From positions 62,001 through 126,000 of the forward strand of contig JBMOKT010000006.1 of assembly GCA_049323895.1 (NCBI GenBank): a stretch of 64,000 bases of DNA, written 5' to 3'. A model generated the notes under the pieces. It did no database searches, was not told the origin of the DNA, and worked only from the letters and a program-made list of their open reading frames with translations. The translations under genes and the position numbers were made by a program. Of this stretch, positions 1 to 8,252 are shown piece by piece. The stretch's first letter is position 1, and every line of letters starts with the position of its first letter. The stretch comes from JBMOKT01 sp049323895. Lineage in GTDB: Bacteria; Bacillota; Peptococcia; Peptococcales; BICA1-8.

Positions 1-1550
1 TCATCCTCCAAACCATGCTCTTTCATCTGTTTGGGGAGCAAGTACTTCTCGGCAATTTTAACTTTCTCTTCCTCAGTGTACCCAGAAATACGGATTACTT
101 CCATCCTGTCCAAAAGAGGTCTAGGTATATTGTAAATTACATTGGCGGTAGTAACAAACATTACATTGGAAAGATCAAAAGGAACCTCAATGTAATGGTC
201 ACTAAAGGTATTATTCTGTTCAGGGTCTAAAACTTCCAACAAAGCTGCCGACGGATCGCCCCGGAAATCCATGCTCATTTTATCTATTTCATCCAGCAGA
301 AAAACAGGATTATTGGAGCCGGAATTTCTCATGCCTTGTATAATTCTACCAGGCATTGCTCCAACATAGGTTCTTCTATGACCCCTAATCTCTGCTTCAT
401 CCCGCACTCCGCCTAAGGACATACGGACAAATTTGCGTTCCAGCGCCCGTGAGATAGATTTTGCCAAGGATGTCTTACCAACTCCCGGAGGACCTACAAA
501 GCAAAGTATAGGTCCTTTCATTTTATTTGCTAGTTGCCGGACTGCAAGATATTCTAAGATTCTCTCTTTAGCCTTTTTCAAGCCGTAATGGTCTTCATCA
601 AGAATTTCCTCAGCCAAATCAATATCCAGTCTATCTTCCGTAGTTTCATTCCAAGGAAGGGCCAAAAGCCAATCCAAGTAATTCCTAACAACAGAAGCCT
701 CCGCCACCATGGGAGGCATTTTTTCTAACCGCTCTACCTCTTTAAGGGCCTTTTCTTCTACCTCTTCGGGGAGGTTTGCTTCAGCAATACGCTCCCTTAG
801 TTCATCAGCCTCTGCTGCTCTTTCATCCTTTTCACCCAGCTCTTTTTGAATTGCCTTCAACTGCTCCCTCAGATAATATTCTTTTTGGGTTTTTTCCATC
901 TGCTTTCGGACACGAGAGTTTATTTTCCTTTCTAGCTCAAGTATCTCCAATTCCCTGGTTAGAATGCCGTATAACTTTTCAAGCCTGTCCTTAACGGAAA
1001 CGGATTCTAAAATCTGCTGTTTATCTGAAACCTTAAGAGAGAGATGGGAAGCAATGACATCGGCCAGCCTGCCTGGATCCTCCAATGTTACTACCGCTAT
1101 CACAGTTTCCGGTGGTATCTTTTTGCTTATTTTTACATACTGTTCGAACTGAAAAGTAACACTACGCATTAATGCTTCAATTTCAGCACTTTTTTCCGAC
1201 TCTTCATTGTATTCCTCAAGCTTAGCTTTAAAAAATGGTTCTGTAGCTACTATTTCCATGGATTTTGCCCTATGTAGACCTTCAACCAGAACCCTTATTG
1301 TCCCGCCGGGAAGCTTAAGAATTTGTTTGATTTCAGCTACTGAACCTACCTGGTAAATATCTTCCTGCATAGGCTCATCAGTTTCAGCTTCCTTTTGGGT
1401 TGCCAAAAATATCTGTTTATCTTGAATCATGGCTTCTTCGATAGCAGAGATTGACTTGGCACGCCCTACATCCAAATGAATTACCATATAGGGAAAAACT
1501 AAAACCCCCCGCAAGGGCAATACAGGAAGAAGTCTATTTTTCTCCGACAT
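1..1550 (-). CDS. lon: ATP-dependent protease La (LonA), 3' part missing
   Basis: LonA is a cytosolic hexameric AAA+ serine protease that degrades damaged and regulatory proteins. The visible 516 codons start MSEKNRLLPVLPLRG and contain the N-terminal substrate-binding domain (about 10-210), a charged helical linker, and the AAA+ module with Walker A GPPGVGKTS near residue 353 and Walker B FLLDEIDKM near 420. The window edge removes about 250-300 C-terminal residues, including the Ser-Lys proteolytic domain. The ATG at 1550 follows an AGGAGGTG ribosome binding site. lonB lies 122 bp upstream on the same strand, a frequent Lon pairing in spore formers. Identification is secure from motif order. 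Confidence 0.96.
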   Translation of the reverse strand, partial: MSEKNRLLPVLPLRGVLVFPYMVIHLDVGRAKSISAIEEAMIQDKQIFLATQKEAETDEPMQEDIYQVGSVAEIKQILKLPGGTIRVLVEGLHRAKSMEIVATEPFFKAKLEEYNEESEKSAEIEALMRSVTFQFEQYVKISKKIPPETVIAVVTLEDPGRLADVIASHLSLKVSDKQQILESVSVKDRLEKLYGILTRELEILELERKINSRVRKQMEKTQKEYYLREQLKAIQKELGEKDERAAEADELRERIAEANLPEEVEEKALKEVERLEKMPPMVAEASVVRNYLDWLLALPWNETTEDRLDIDLAEEILDEDHYGLKKAKERILEYLAVRQLANKMKGPILCFVGPPGVGKTSLAKSISRALERKFVRMSLGGVRDEAEIRGHRRTYVGAMPGRIIQGMRNSGSNNPVFLLDEIDKMSMDFRGDPSAALLEVLDPEQNNTFSDHYIEVPFDLSNVMFVTTANVIYNIPRPLLDRMEVIRISGYTEEEKVKIAEKYLLPKQMKEHGLED

Positions 1551-1671
1551 TTACTTCACCTCCTAGTAAAACTATTTCACAAATAATATATTCTGCCGCA
1601 TTTTCCTTACTCCTTCTTTTTAATGCTGTAAAATACATAACCCTGTAATTATAACCCATTAATATGTTCTT

Positions 1672-3369
1672 TTAACCAAGGGGTATGGGTTGTTTTGTTA
1701 ACTCAATAACAGGTGCTTTATTTAATTCCTCTTCCTGTCGGGTGGTTTTTAATAGCGCTAATTCAACAACTTCTTCCAAACGCTCGACAGGAATAACCTT
1801 AATTCCCGAAATTATCTCAAAAATACGCTGCCAATTGTCCTTAGGTATTATTACCCTTGTAGCCCCGGCCTGTCGAGCAGCTTCAACTTTTGCAATTACC
1901 CCTCCCACTGGCTTGACATGACCCCGGATAGAAACCTCTCCAGTCATGGCAATCCTGTTATCTATTGGAGTATTTTTAATAGCTGAGTACACTGCTGTGG
2001 CAATGGCTACGCCTGCAGAGGGACCATCATTAGGCACACCCCCAGGGAAATTCACATGGATGTCATAATCACGGGGGTCAACATCCATATTTCTTCGTAA
2101 AACTGTTAATACATTTTCTACAGAGCTCTTAGCCATACTCTTTCTGCGTATTTTTTGACCACCCATGCCATTAAATTCTTCTTCTTCAACTATTCCGGTC
2201 ACCACTATTTTGCCACGACCTTTACGTCCCTGAATTACACTTACCTCAATTTCATTGATTATTCCCATATTTGACCCATAGACAGCTAAAGCATTAACTA
2301 AACCTACCTGTGGCTGGGGAGCAACCTTTTTCTCCGGCCTGGGAGAGTATTGCCCACTATTTACAACCCATTCAATGTCAGCTCGAGAAATTTCTTTCCT
2401 ATTTTCCGTTAAAACCATGCCACCGGCAATTTGAATAATATTTACTGCCTCACGACCATTTGTGGCATATTTTTGAATTACCTCGACTGCCTCATCACTA
2501 ATGGGAAATTTGATTTTAGCTGCTGCATTCCTTGCAATAATCCCAATTTCTTCAGGAAGAAGTCCCCTAAAAAACACCTCCAAACAACGGGATCGTATAG
2601 CTGGTGGTATTTCTTGAGGCATACGTGTTGTTGCAGCAACAAGCCGAAAATCTGCCGGAAGACCGTTTTGAAAAATATCATGAATATGGCTGGGAATATT
2701 GTTATCTTCCGGACTATAATAGGCACTTTCTAAAATTACTTTTCTATCTTCCAATACCTTTAATAGCTTATTTATTTGAATAGGGTGGAGTTCACCTATT
2801 TCATCAATAAATAAAACACCGCCATGGGCTTTGGTAACTGCACCTGGTTTAGGCTGGGGTATACCTGCCATACCCATTGCACCCGCTCCCTGATAAATAG
2901 GGTCATGGACAGAACCTATCAAAGGGTCTGCTATACCACGCTCATCAAAACGCGAAGTAGCACCATCCACCTCAACAAATATTGAGTCAGCTTTAAAGGG
3001 TGAATGAATGCTGGTTTTTGCATGCTCTAATACTAATCTTGCTGCAGCCGTTTTGCCAACTCCCGGCGGACCATAAACTATAACGTGCTGTGGGTTAGGT
3101 CCGCATAAGGCAGCAATGAGGGTTTTGATCCCTTCTTCCTGTCCTACGATTTCAGAAAATTTGGTAGGTCTTGTACTGGAAGCTAACGGCTCCGTTAGTT
3201 TTATTGATCTCATTTTTTCCAACTTATCCAGCTCTTTGCGGGATTCTTTTTGTACTGCCACCTTATTTCCTTGCTGGTTTTTTAACAAATTCCAAAAATA
3301 CAAACCAATAACTATAGCAAAAAATATTTGTACAAAACCCAAAATACCGCCTAAACTACCCCCGAACAT
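1672..3369 (-). CDS. lonB: ATP-dependent protease LonB (sporulation type)
   Basis: This 565-residue protein is a membrane-anchored Lon-type protease lacking the LonA N-terminal domain. Seen in sequence: one hydrophobic segment at about residues 9-28, Walker A GPPGVGKT at 100-107, Walker B (FIDEIGEL), a sensor-like region with IRSRC, and a C-terminal S16 protease domain with catalytic Ser in GPSAG (about 451) and Lys in GGVIAKVE (about 494). In Bacillus, LonB is expressed in the forespore; that role is inferred here from family and from the neighbouring SASP gene. It lies upstream of lon on the same strand, and the 122-bp gap leaves open whether they are cotranscribed. Confidence 0.95.
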   Translation of the reverse strand: MFGGSLGGILGFVQIFFAIVIGLYFWNLLKNQQGNKVAVQKESRKELDKLEKMRSIKLTEPLASSTRPTKFSEIVGQEEGIKTLIAALCGPNPQHVIVYGPPGVGKTAAARLVLEHAKTSIHSPFKADSIFVEVDGATSRFDERGIADPLIGSVHDPIYQGAGAMGMAGIPQPKPGAVTKAHGGVLFIDEIGELHPIQINKLLKVLEDRKVILESAYYSPEDNNIPSHIHDIFQNGLPADFRLVAATTRMPQEIPPAIRSRCLEVFFRGLLPEEIGIIARNAAAKIKFPISDEAVEVIQKYATNGREAVNIIQIAGGMVLTENRKEISRADIEWVVNSGQYSPRPEKKVAPQPQVGLVNALAVYGSNMGIINEIEVSVIQGRKGRGKIVVTGIVEEEEFNGMGGQKIRRKSMAKSSVENVLTVLRRNMDVDPRDYDIHVNFPGGVPNDGPSAGVAIATAVYSAIKNTPIDNRIAMTGEVSIRGHVKPVGGVIAKVEAARQAGATRVIIPKDNWQRIFEIISGIKVIPVERLEEVVELALLKTTRQEEELNKAPVIELTKQPIPLG

Positions 3370-3562
3370 AAGCTAAAACTCCCTTCTGCTAATGTTTAAT
3401 GCTATCAAATCTTATATAATGTAAAACACTAGCGGCTAGTAAAATTAAAAACTAACTACCAGTAATCTAAGTTTAGTATGTTCTTCAGCAAAGGATATTA
3501 TCAGTGCTTTTGCCAAAAAATTTTATTGATAATTTCTTAAATATGAGGGAATAATGTAACTA

Positions 3563-3792
3563 GTCAGATTAGTTTTAAAAAATACTTTAATTAGGGGGTA
3601 ATATTTTGGCCCGTCGTCGTGGAGTTATGTCCGACAATTTGAAGTATGAGATTGCAAAAGAACTTGGCATTTATGATACTGTTGCTCAAGATGGCGATTT
3701 TGGTAATGTTTCTTCCAGAAACTGTGGAAATATGGTCAAAAAAGCTATTGAGATTGCCGAACGTTCAATGTTGCAATAGTAACTAATCTGAC
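3563..3792. repeat. 12-bp inverted repeat bracketing the SASP gene
   Basis: GTCAGATTAGTT at 3563-3574 is repeated in exact inverse as AACTAATCTGAC at 3781-3792. The two arms sit just outside the SASP reading frame. The right arm begins two bases after the stop codon. It is separate from the clpX terminator hairpin that follows. Confidence 0.6.
3606..3779 (+). CDS. alpha/beta-type small acid-soluble spore protein (short form)
   Basis: Reading from TTG 3606 gives a 57-residue protein that begins ARRRGVMSDNLKYEIAKELG after the initiator and ends in KKAIEIAERSMLQ. It has the alpha/beta SASP signature: an N-terminal segment with the ELG element cut by the GPR germination protease in this family, and the C-terminal GNMVKKAIE motif. 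Such proteins coat and protect DNA in the dormant spore. It resembles the short SspF-like subgroup rather than the usual 65-75-residue forms. The start is TTG, 6 nt after AGGGGGT at 3593-3599. It is the only plus-strand gene in this protease block. Confidence 0.9.
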   Translation: MARRRGVMSDNLKYEIAKELGIYDTVAQDGDFGNVSSRNCGNMVKKAIEIAERSMLQ

Positions 3793-3796
3793 CATG

Positions 3797-3826
3797 AAAA
3801 AAGCCCTAAGCTGTTAGCTTAGGGCT
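3797..3826 (-). terminator. intrinsic terminator of clpX
   Basis: The stem is AGCCCTAAGC (3802-3811) with GCTTAGGGCT (3817-3826) and a five-base loop. On the minus strand the hairpin is followed directly by six T residues, as expected after clpX. The same hairpin could also end the converging SASP transcript, but its plus-strand tail is a poorer T tract. Confidence 0.85.
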
Positions 3827-3832
3827 CTGTAT

Positions 3833-5095
3833 TTATGCACTTTCTTCTTTCTTTTTTTTCTTTTTTTCACCTGTCACTATAAGGGGTTCCTCATTATTTA
3901 AAACAACATCCTTGGTAACAATAACTTTGCTGATATCCTCCCTGGAAGGAATTTCATACATAACATCCATCATGATACTCTCCACGATGGAGCGCAAACC
4001 TCTAGCTCCTGTATTGCGGCGCATTGCCTCGTCAGCAATAGCCTCCAGAGCTTCAGGTTTTAACTCTAAGCCAACCTGATCCAGTTCAAACAGCTTTTGA
4101 TACTGTTTGACCAAGGCATTTTTGGGTTCCGTAAGAATTTTCATTAATGCCGGTTTGTCAAGAGCCTCCAGAGATACAATGACCGGTAAACGTCCCACAA
4201 ATTCAGGAATCAAGCCGTACTTTAAGAGATCTTCAGGAAGTATGTTCTTAAGAACTTCACCGATATTAATATCCTTTTTAGATTTTACATCTGCATTGAA
4301 GCCCATAACTTTTTTGCCTATTCGATTTTGGATAATTTTTTCAACACCGTCAAAAGCTCCGCCACAAATAAAGAGAATATTTGTGGTATCAAGCTGGATA
4401 AATTCTTGGTGTGGGTGCTTGCGTCCACCTTGGGGAGGAACACTAGCTACGGTACCCTCTAGTATTTTGAGCAATGCCTGCTGTACACCTTCTCCGGAAA
4501 CATCACGGGTAATAGATGGGTTTTCCGATTTGCGGGCAATCTTATCTATTTCATCGATATAAATTATACCCTTCTCAGCCTTTTCCACATCATAATCAGC
4601 GGCCTGAATCAGTTTTAGTAAGATATTTTCAACATCTTCTCCCACATAACCGGCTTCTGTTAAGGATGTAGCATCAGCAATCGCAAAAGGAACATTTAGT
4701 ATTTTTGCCAGTGTTTGTGCTAATAGGGTCTTTCCGCTTCCAGTAGGTCCCAGCATACAGATATTGCTTTTTTGCAGTTCCACATCTTCAATTTTCATGC
4801 CTAAATTAACCCGCTTATAGTGGTTATAGACTGCAACAGACAGGGCTTTCTTTGCTGTTTCCTGGCCAATTACATACTGGTCAAGAATAGACTTGATTTC
4901 CCTTGGTTTTGGAATATCGCCTAATTCGAAACTAGTTTCTTCGCTAAGTTCCTCTTCGATAATTTCATTACAGAGTTCAATACATTCATCACAAATGTAC
5001 ACTCCCGGTCCGGCTACCAGCTTTTTAACCTGGTCCTGTACCTTGCCGCAAAAGGAACATTTTAATTGGCCTTTGTCATCCCCAAACTTATACAT
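3833..5095 (-). CDS. clpX: ATP-dependent Clp protease ATP-binding subunit ClpX
   Basis: ClpX is the hexameric unfoldase that selects substrates and feeds them into ClpP. The 420-residue protein has the N-terminal zinc-binding domain with Cys 13, 16, 35 and 38. The AAA+ module follows, with Walker A GPTGSGKT (116-123), Walker B IIYIDEIDKI, the RDVSGEGVQ region and the C-terminal small domain with NTGARGLR. The C terminus ends in an unusual lysine run (EKKKKKKEESA). The gene follows clpP by 23 bp on the same strand and they are probably cotranscribed. Confidence 0.97.
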   Translation of the reverse strand: MYKFGDDKGQLKCSFCGKVQDQVKKLVAGPGVYICDECIELCNEIIEEELSEETSFELGDIPKPREIKSILDQYVIGQETAKKALSVAVYNHYKRVNLGMKIEDVELQKSNICMLGPTGSGKTLLAQTLAKILNVPFAIADATSLTEAGYVGEDVENILLKLIQAADYDVEKAEKGIIYIDEIDKIARKSENPSITRDVSGEGVQQALLKILEGTVASVPPQGGRKHPHQEFIQLDTTNILFICGGAFDGVEKIIQNRIGKKVMGFNADVKSKKDINIGEVLKNILPEDLLKYGLIPEFVGRLPVIVSLEALDKPALMKILTEPKNALVKQYQKLFELDQVGLELKPEALEAIADEAMRRNTGARGLRSIVESIMMDVMYEIPSREDISKVIVTKDVVLNNEEPLIVTGEKKKKKKEESA

Positions 5096-5118
5096 TATAT
5101 CACCTCACGTTATCCTCC

Positions 5119-5715
5119 CTAGGATTTAGGGGACCTACGTTCAATAACCTCGTCAATTATGCCATAAACTTTTGATTCCTCAGCGGTCATAAACCTATCA
5201 CGTTCCGTATCTTCTTCGATTTTTGACTTAGGTTGCCCTGTTCGTTCAGCAAGTATAGTATTTAACCTGTCTCTCATCTGTAAAATACGCTTTGCGTGAA
5301 TTTCAATATCAGTTGCCTGACCTTGAGTTCCACCCATAGGCTGGTGAATCATGATTTCACTATTAGGCAGTGCAAATCTCTTGCCTTTTTTCCCGGCAGC
5401 CAGCAGAAATGCTCCCATACTAGCAGCCATCCCGACACATATGGTTGAAACATCAGGCTTAATAAATTGCATTGTATCAAAGATTGCCATCCCCGAAGTT
5501 ATGGAACCTCCTGGACTGTTTATATACAAGTTAATATCTTTATCGGGATCATCTGCCTCTAGAAAAAGCATTTGAGCGATGACAAGATTTGCTACATGGT
5601 CATCAATTGCATCCCCTAAGAAAATTATGCGATCCTTAAGAAGACGGGAATAAATATCATATGACCTTTCACCACGGTTTGTTTGTTCAACAACAATGGG
5701 TACTAAAGGACTCAT
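5119..5715 (-). CDS. clpP: ATP-dependent Clp protease proteolytic subunit ClpP
   Basis: ClpP forms the double-heptamer peptidase chamber used by ClpX. The 198-residue length is typical. The catalytic triad is visible as Ser99 in GMAASMGAF, His124 in MIHQPMGG and Asp173 in TERDRFM. The N terminus MSPLVPIVVEQTNRGERSYDIYSRLL is the usual processed-type start. It sits between tig and clpX, the order tig-clpP-clpX being widely conserved, with only 14 bp from the tig stop. Confidence 0.97.
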   Translation of the reverse strand: MSPLVPIVVEQTNRGERSYDIYSRLLKDRIIFLGDAIDDHVANLVIAQMLFLEADDPDKDINLYINSPGGSITSGMAIFDTMQFIKPDVSTICVGMAASMGAFLLAAGKKGKRFALPNSEIMIHQPMGGTQGQATDIEIHAKRILQMRDRLNTILAERTGQPKSKIEEDTERDRFMTAEESKVYGIIDEVIERRSPKS

Positions 5716-5729
5716 ATTTCAAACCCCCT

Positions 5730-7028
5730 TTACTGCATTTTCGCGTTGTCAACTAAAAATTGTATAGTTTTATCAATAATAATACTATGTTTTACTGCCT
5801 CCATTTGCCCTTGCTTGCTAAGAATCTCTTTCACTTTTTCAGGTTCTTGCTTATATACACCTGATAAGCGGTTGATTTCTTCTTCGATATCAGCTTCATC
5901 AACTTCTAAACCTTCAGCCTTGGCAATAGCCTCTAAAACCAGTTGTTCCTTAACATTTTTTGCTGCATCATCTTGGTAGGTTGCCCGTAAGGAATCTACA
6001 TTCTGACTTGCATATTCTAAGTATTTGTCTAAAGATAAACCTTGCATCCTCAGACGGTAATCAAAGTCTTGCAGAATATTATCAATTTGCGAGTCTATCA
6101 TTGCCTGAGGAATTTCGACCTGAGCATTCTCAGCAGCTTTTTCAACTGCCTGCTGTTTTAAATTGCTTTTCGCATTTTCATCTTTTCTGTTTTTCAGTCT
6201 ATTCTCCACATCAGCTTTTAATTCCTGCAAAGTTTCAAATTCACTTACATCTTTTGCAAATTCATCATCTAAATCAGCAACCTTTTTGCGTTTTATTTCT
6301 TTTATTTTCACGTCAAAGGTTGCAGGCTGCCCAGCTAAATCCTCACTATGATATTCTGCCGGGAAAGTCACTTCTATGGTTTTTTCCTCGCCAATTTTCA
6401 TCCCAACCAATTGTTCTTCAAAGCCGGGAATAAAGGTTCCGGAACCAATTTCCAAGGTATAGTCCTCTGCAGTGCCCCCTTCAAATGGTACTCCGTCTTT
6501 TTTTCCTGCAAAATCAATTGTTACAGTATCTCCATTTTCTATGGAAGTATCCTCAGACATTACTTCAAGTTGTGCATGCCGCTGACGCAGGTTTTCCACT
6601 TCTTTTTCTACTTCTTCCTCAGTAACGACAGTATCTATCTTTTCTAATTCTAATCCTTTATATTCACCTAATTCTACTTCAGGCTTTATTTCTACTTTGG
6701 CCTTAAAGATAAAAGGTTTATTGGCTTCCAACTGGACAATCTCGACTTCCGGTTTGCCAACAGGCTCAATGCCTTCTTCCAGGCTATTTATGGCCTCCAT
6801 ATATGCTTGAGGCATAATATGATCAACAGCTTCTTCAAAAAGTACTTCGACCCCAAATCTCTGTTCAAGAATTTTCCGGGGAACTTTTCCTTTGCGAAAA
6901 CCAGGAATATTTACTTGTTTCACAATCTTTTTATAGGCAAACTGCAATCCCTCTTCAAACTTTTTTTCATCTACCTCAATGGTAAGTTCCACCTGTTTTT
7001 TGTCTATTCTTTCAGTACTAACTTGCAT
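5730..7028 (-). CDS. tig: trigger factor (ribosome-associated prolyl isomerase chaperone)
   Basis: Trigger factor binds the ribosome exit tunnel and helps nascent chains fold. The 432-residue protein has the N-terminal ribosome-binding domain with the loop GFRKGKVPRKILEQRFG. A central FKBP-type isomerase domain follows (starting ENGDTVTIDFAGKKDG), then a helical C-terminal chaperone domain. The frame is open for 38 codons further upstream, but I place the start at ATG 7028. It has AAGGAGGAG just upstream and yields the family N terminus MQVSTERIDKKQVELTIEV. A promoter-like pair lies 64-91 bp upstream. Confidence 0.96.
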   Translation of the reverse strand: MQVSTERIDKKQVELTIEVDEKKFEEGLQFAYKKIVKQVNIPGFRKGKVPRKILEQRFGVEVLFEEAVDHIMPQAYMEAINSLEEGIEPVGKPEVEIVQLEANKPFIFKAKVEIKPEVELGEYKGLELEKIDTVVTEEEVEKEVENLRQRHAQLEVMSEDTSIENGDTVTIDFAGKKDGVPFEGGTAEDYTLEIGSGTFIPGFEEQLVGMKIGEEKTIEVTFPAEYHSEDLAGQPATFDVKIKEIKRKKVADLDDEFAKDVSEFETLQELKADVENRLKNRKDENAKSNLKQQAVEKAAENAQVEIPQAMIDSQIDNILQDFDYRLRMQGLSLDKYLEYASQNVDSLRATYQDDAAKNVKEQLVLEAIAKAEGLEVDEADIEEEINRLSGVYKQEPEKVKEILSKQGQMEAVKHSIIIDKTIQFLVDNAKMQ

Positions 7029-7091
7029 GTTATTATGCTCCTCCTTAAACTTATAAATTATATGTAAATTGTTGCAAAACTTTACTTTTAA

Positions 7092-7119
7092 ATTATACCC
7101 ATAATAAATACCGTGTAAA
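7092..7119 (-). promoter_or_regulatory. probable sigma-A promoter of tig
   Basis: On the minus strand TTTACA (7119-7114) and TATAAT (7097-7092) are separated by 16 bp. The -10 is a perfect consensus match and the position fits a short leader before the tig start at 7028. The call rests on sequence match only. Confidence 0.55.
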
Positions 7120-7156
7120 AGGAAAATTATTAAAATTTGCATATAAATACAATAAC

Positions 7157-7182
7157 ACCTCGACTAATTTTTTAGCCGAGGT
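7157..7182 (-). terminator. terminator-like hairpin after the tRNA genes
   Basis: ACCTCGACTAA (7157-7167) pairs with TTAGCCGAGGT (7172-7182), with one G-U pair in the minus-strand RNA. It follows the last tRNA gene of the cluster. The following T tract is weak, so efficiency is uncertain. Confidence 0.6.
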
Positions 7183-7197
7183 CATTATGTACAAATA

Positions 7198-7272
7198 TGG
7201 AGCGGAAGACGAGATTCGAACTCGCGACCCTCGCCTTGGCAAGGCGATGCTCTACCACTGAGCTACTTCCGC
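7198..7272 (-). tRNA. tRNA-Gly (anticodon GCC)
   Basis: The minus strand gives a complete cloverleaf: acceptor GCGGAAG pairing with CTTCCGC, D arm GCTC..GAGC, anticodon loop CTTGCCA flanked by CGC/GCG pairs, T-loop TTCGAAT, and an encoded CCA. It is the last gene of the eight-tRNA cluster and the one nearest tig. Confidence 0.95.
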
Positions 7273-7277
7273 ATAAA

Positions 7278-7362
7278 TGGTGCGGGAGAAGGGACTTGAA
7301 CCCCCACGGTGCGAACCGCCAGATCCTAAGTCTGGTGCGTCTGCCAATTCCGCCACTCCCGC
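7278..7362 (-). tRNA. tRNA-Leu (anticodon TAG)
   Basis: This is an 85-nt class II tRNA with a long variable arm. The acceptor GCGGGAG pairs with CTCCCGC, the anticodon stem-loop is CCAGA-CTTAGGA-TCTGG, the T-loop is TTCAAGT, and CCA is encoded. It lies five bases upstream of tRNA-Gly(GCC). Confidence 0.95.
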
Positions 7363-7490
7363 AAAGAACGGATTTCGGTATTCCGAAGTCTGAAGTAGGA
7401 AAACCAAATAATCCGAGTTCTCGCATCTGGTTAATAAAAACTGTTATGGTAATGCCGTTAATCTGAAGCCGATGTCAAAAAGCATGCTAA

Positions 7491-7525
7491 TCTGACATCC
7501 GACCTCTGATTTCCGACTTCTATTT
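7491..7525. repeat. 7-nt period repeat array between tRNA-Leu and tRNA-Lys
   Basis: The spacer can be cut into consecutive 7-mers TCTGACA, TCCGACC, TCTGATT, TCCGACT and TCTATTT, which share a TCYGAYN pattern. It abuts the encoded CCA of tRNA-Lys. Smaller related fragments occur at about 7369-7395. Confidence 0.7.
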
Positions 7526-7600
7526 GGTGAGCCATCCGCGACTCGAACGCGGGACACCCTGATTAAAAGTCAGGTGCTCTGCCAACTGAGCTAATGGCTC
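7525..7600 (-). tRNA. tRNA-Lys (anticodon TTT)
   Basis: The 76-nt cloverleaf begins GAGCCATTAGCTCAGT. The anticodon stem-loop is CCTGA-CTTTTAA-TCAGG, the T-loop is TTCGAGT, the acceptor 3' side is ATGGCTC, and ACCA is encoded. Confidence 0.95.
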
Positions 7601-7607
7601 GTAATAA

Positions 7608-7683
7608 TGGCAGGGGCGGCAGGACTCGAACCTACGAATGCGGGAGTCAAAGTCCCGTGCCTTACCAACTTGGCTACGCCCCT
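7608..7683 (-). tRNA. tRNA-Gln (anticodon TTG)
   Basis: The acceptor AGGGGCG pairs with CGCCCCT, the anticodon stem-loop is CGGGA-CTTTGAC-TCCCG, the T-loop is TTCGAGT, and GCCA ends the gene. It is the first gene after the promoter at 7702-7731 and is seven bases upstream of tRNA-Lys. Confidence 0.93.
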
Positions 7684-7701
7684 ATAATATCGACAAAAGA
7701 T

Positions 7702-7731
7702 ATTATATCATATTTCAGCTGCAGTTGTCAA
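7702..7731 (-). promoter_or_regulatory. sigma-A promoter for tRNA-Gln and downstream tRNAs
   Basis: The minus strand has TTGACA (7731-7726), an 18-bp spacer, and TATAAT (7707-7702). Both hexamers are perfect. It is about 19 bp from the tRNA-Gln 5' end, so a second transcription unit probably starts inside the cluster. Confidence 0.8.
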
Positions 7732-7797
7732 GAAAATCACACTGACAATAAATAGTATATCCTATTACCTGCAGGTTATTCACCTTTTATAAAGTAA

Positions 7798-7874
7798 TGG
7801 GGTGAGTGATGGGACTTGAACCCACGAGTGCCGGAGCCACAATCCGGTGCGTTAACCACTTCGCCACACCCACC
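7798..7874 (-). tRNA. tRNA-His (anticodon GTG)
   Basis: The acceptor GTGGGTG pairs with CACTCAC (one G-U), and an extra 5' G pairs with C73, the histidine identity feature. The anticodon stem-loop is CCGGA-TTGTGGC-TCCGG. The T-loop is TTCAAGT and CCA is encoded. Confidence 0.95.
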
Positions 7875-7894
7875 ACAAAATGGTAATCAGATGT

Positions 7895-7957
7895 TGGAGG
7901 TCAGAGGTCAGAAGCTTTATCGGACTTCAGACTTCAGACTTCAGACTTCCGATTTCT
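7895..7957. repeat. 7-nt period repeat array between tRNA-His and tRNA-Arg
   Basis: This is the clearest heptad array in the cluster. About 63 bp begin with GGTCAGA-type units and continue as four near-identical 7-mers (ACTTCAG repeated, then ACTTCCG, ATTTCTG). It fills the whole spacer between the two tRNA genes. Confidence 0.8.
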
Positions 7958-7961
7958 GTTT

Positions 7962-8038
7962 TGGCGTGCCTGAAGGGATTCGAACCCCTGACTCTCGGAT
8001 TAGAAGTCCGATGCTCTATCCAGCTGAGCTACAGGCAC
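7962..8038 (-). tRNA. tRNA-Arg (anticodon TCT)
   Basis: The acceptor GTGCCTG pairs with CAGGCAC, the anticodon stem-loop is TCGGA-CTTCTAA-TCCGA, the T-loop is TTCGAAT, and GCCA is encoded. It reads AGA/AGG-type arginine codons. Confidence 0.95.
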
Positions 8039-8042
8039 ATAA

Positions 8043-8116
8043 TGGAGCGGGTGAAGGGAATCGAACCCTCGCGACTGGCTTGGAAGGCCAGGGCTCTACC
8101 ACTGAGCTACACCCGC
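8043..8116 (-). tRNA. tRNA-Gly (anticodon TCC)
   Basis: The acceptor GCGGGTG pairs with CACCCGC, the anticodon stem-loop is CTGGC-CTTCCAA-GCCAG, the T-loop is TTCGATT, and TCCA is encoded. Only four bases separate it from tRNA-Arg. Confidence 0.95.
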
Positions 8117-8123
8117 TCAATAA

Positions 8124-8252
8124 AGATGTCAGAGGTCCGAGGTCGGAAGTCCGATAAAACCCGTAATCCTCTAATATCTATTAAATTCTGAAGCCCAAGA
8201 TCAAAAGCATATCAAATCTCACTTCCTGCATCTGACCTCTGACTTCTGTTTT
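8124..8252. repeat. two 7-nt period arrays between tRNA-Gly and tRNA-Pro
   Basis: At about 8124-8157 the 7-mers TCAGAGG, TCCGAGG, TCGGAAG and TCCGATA follow one another. At about 8215-8252 the related opposite-sense units TGACCTC and TGACTTC appear. The two blocks are partly complementary, so they could pair across the roughly 60 bp between them. Confidence 0.7.

Noticed and set aside
7028..7142. Longer N terminus for trigger factor starting at 7142
   Set aside because: The extension is hydrophobic and unlike the family, spans the promoter-like sequence, and the internal ATG has an excellent ribosome binding site.
7197..8191. Plus-strand reading frames across the tRNA cluster (for example one containing TRFELATLALARRCSTTEL)
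   Set aside because: They are antisense readings of the tRNA genes, a familiar source of false proteins. They have no ribosome binding sites and the tRNAs are complete.
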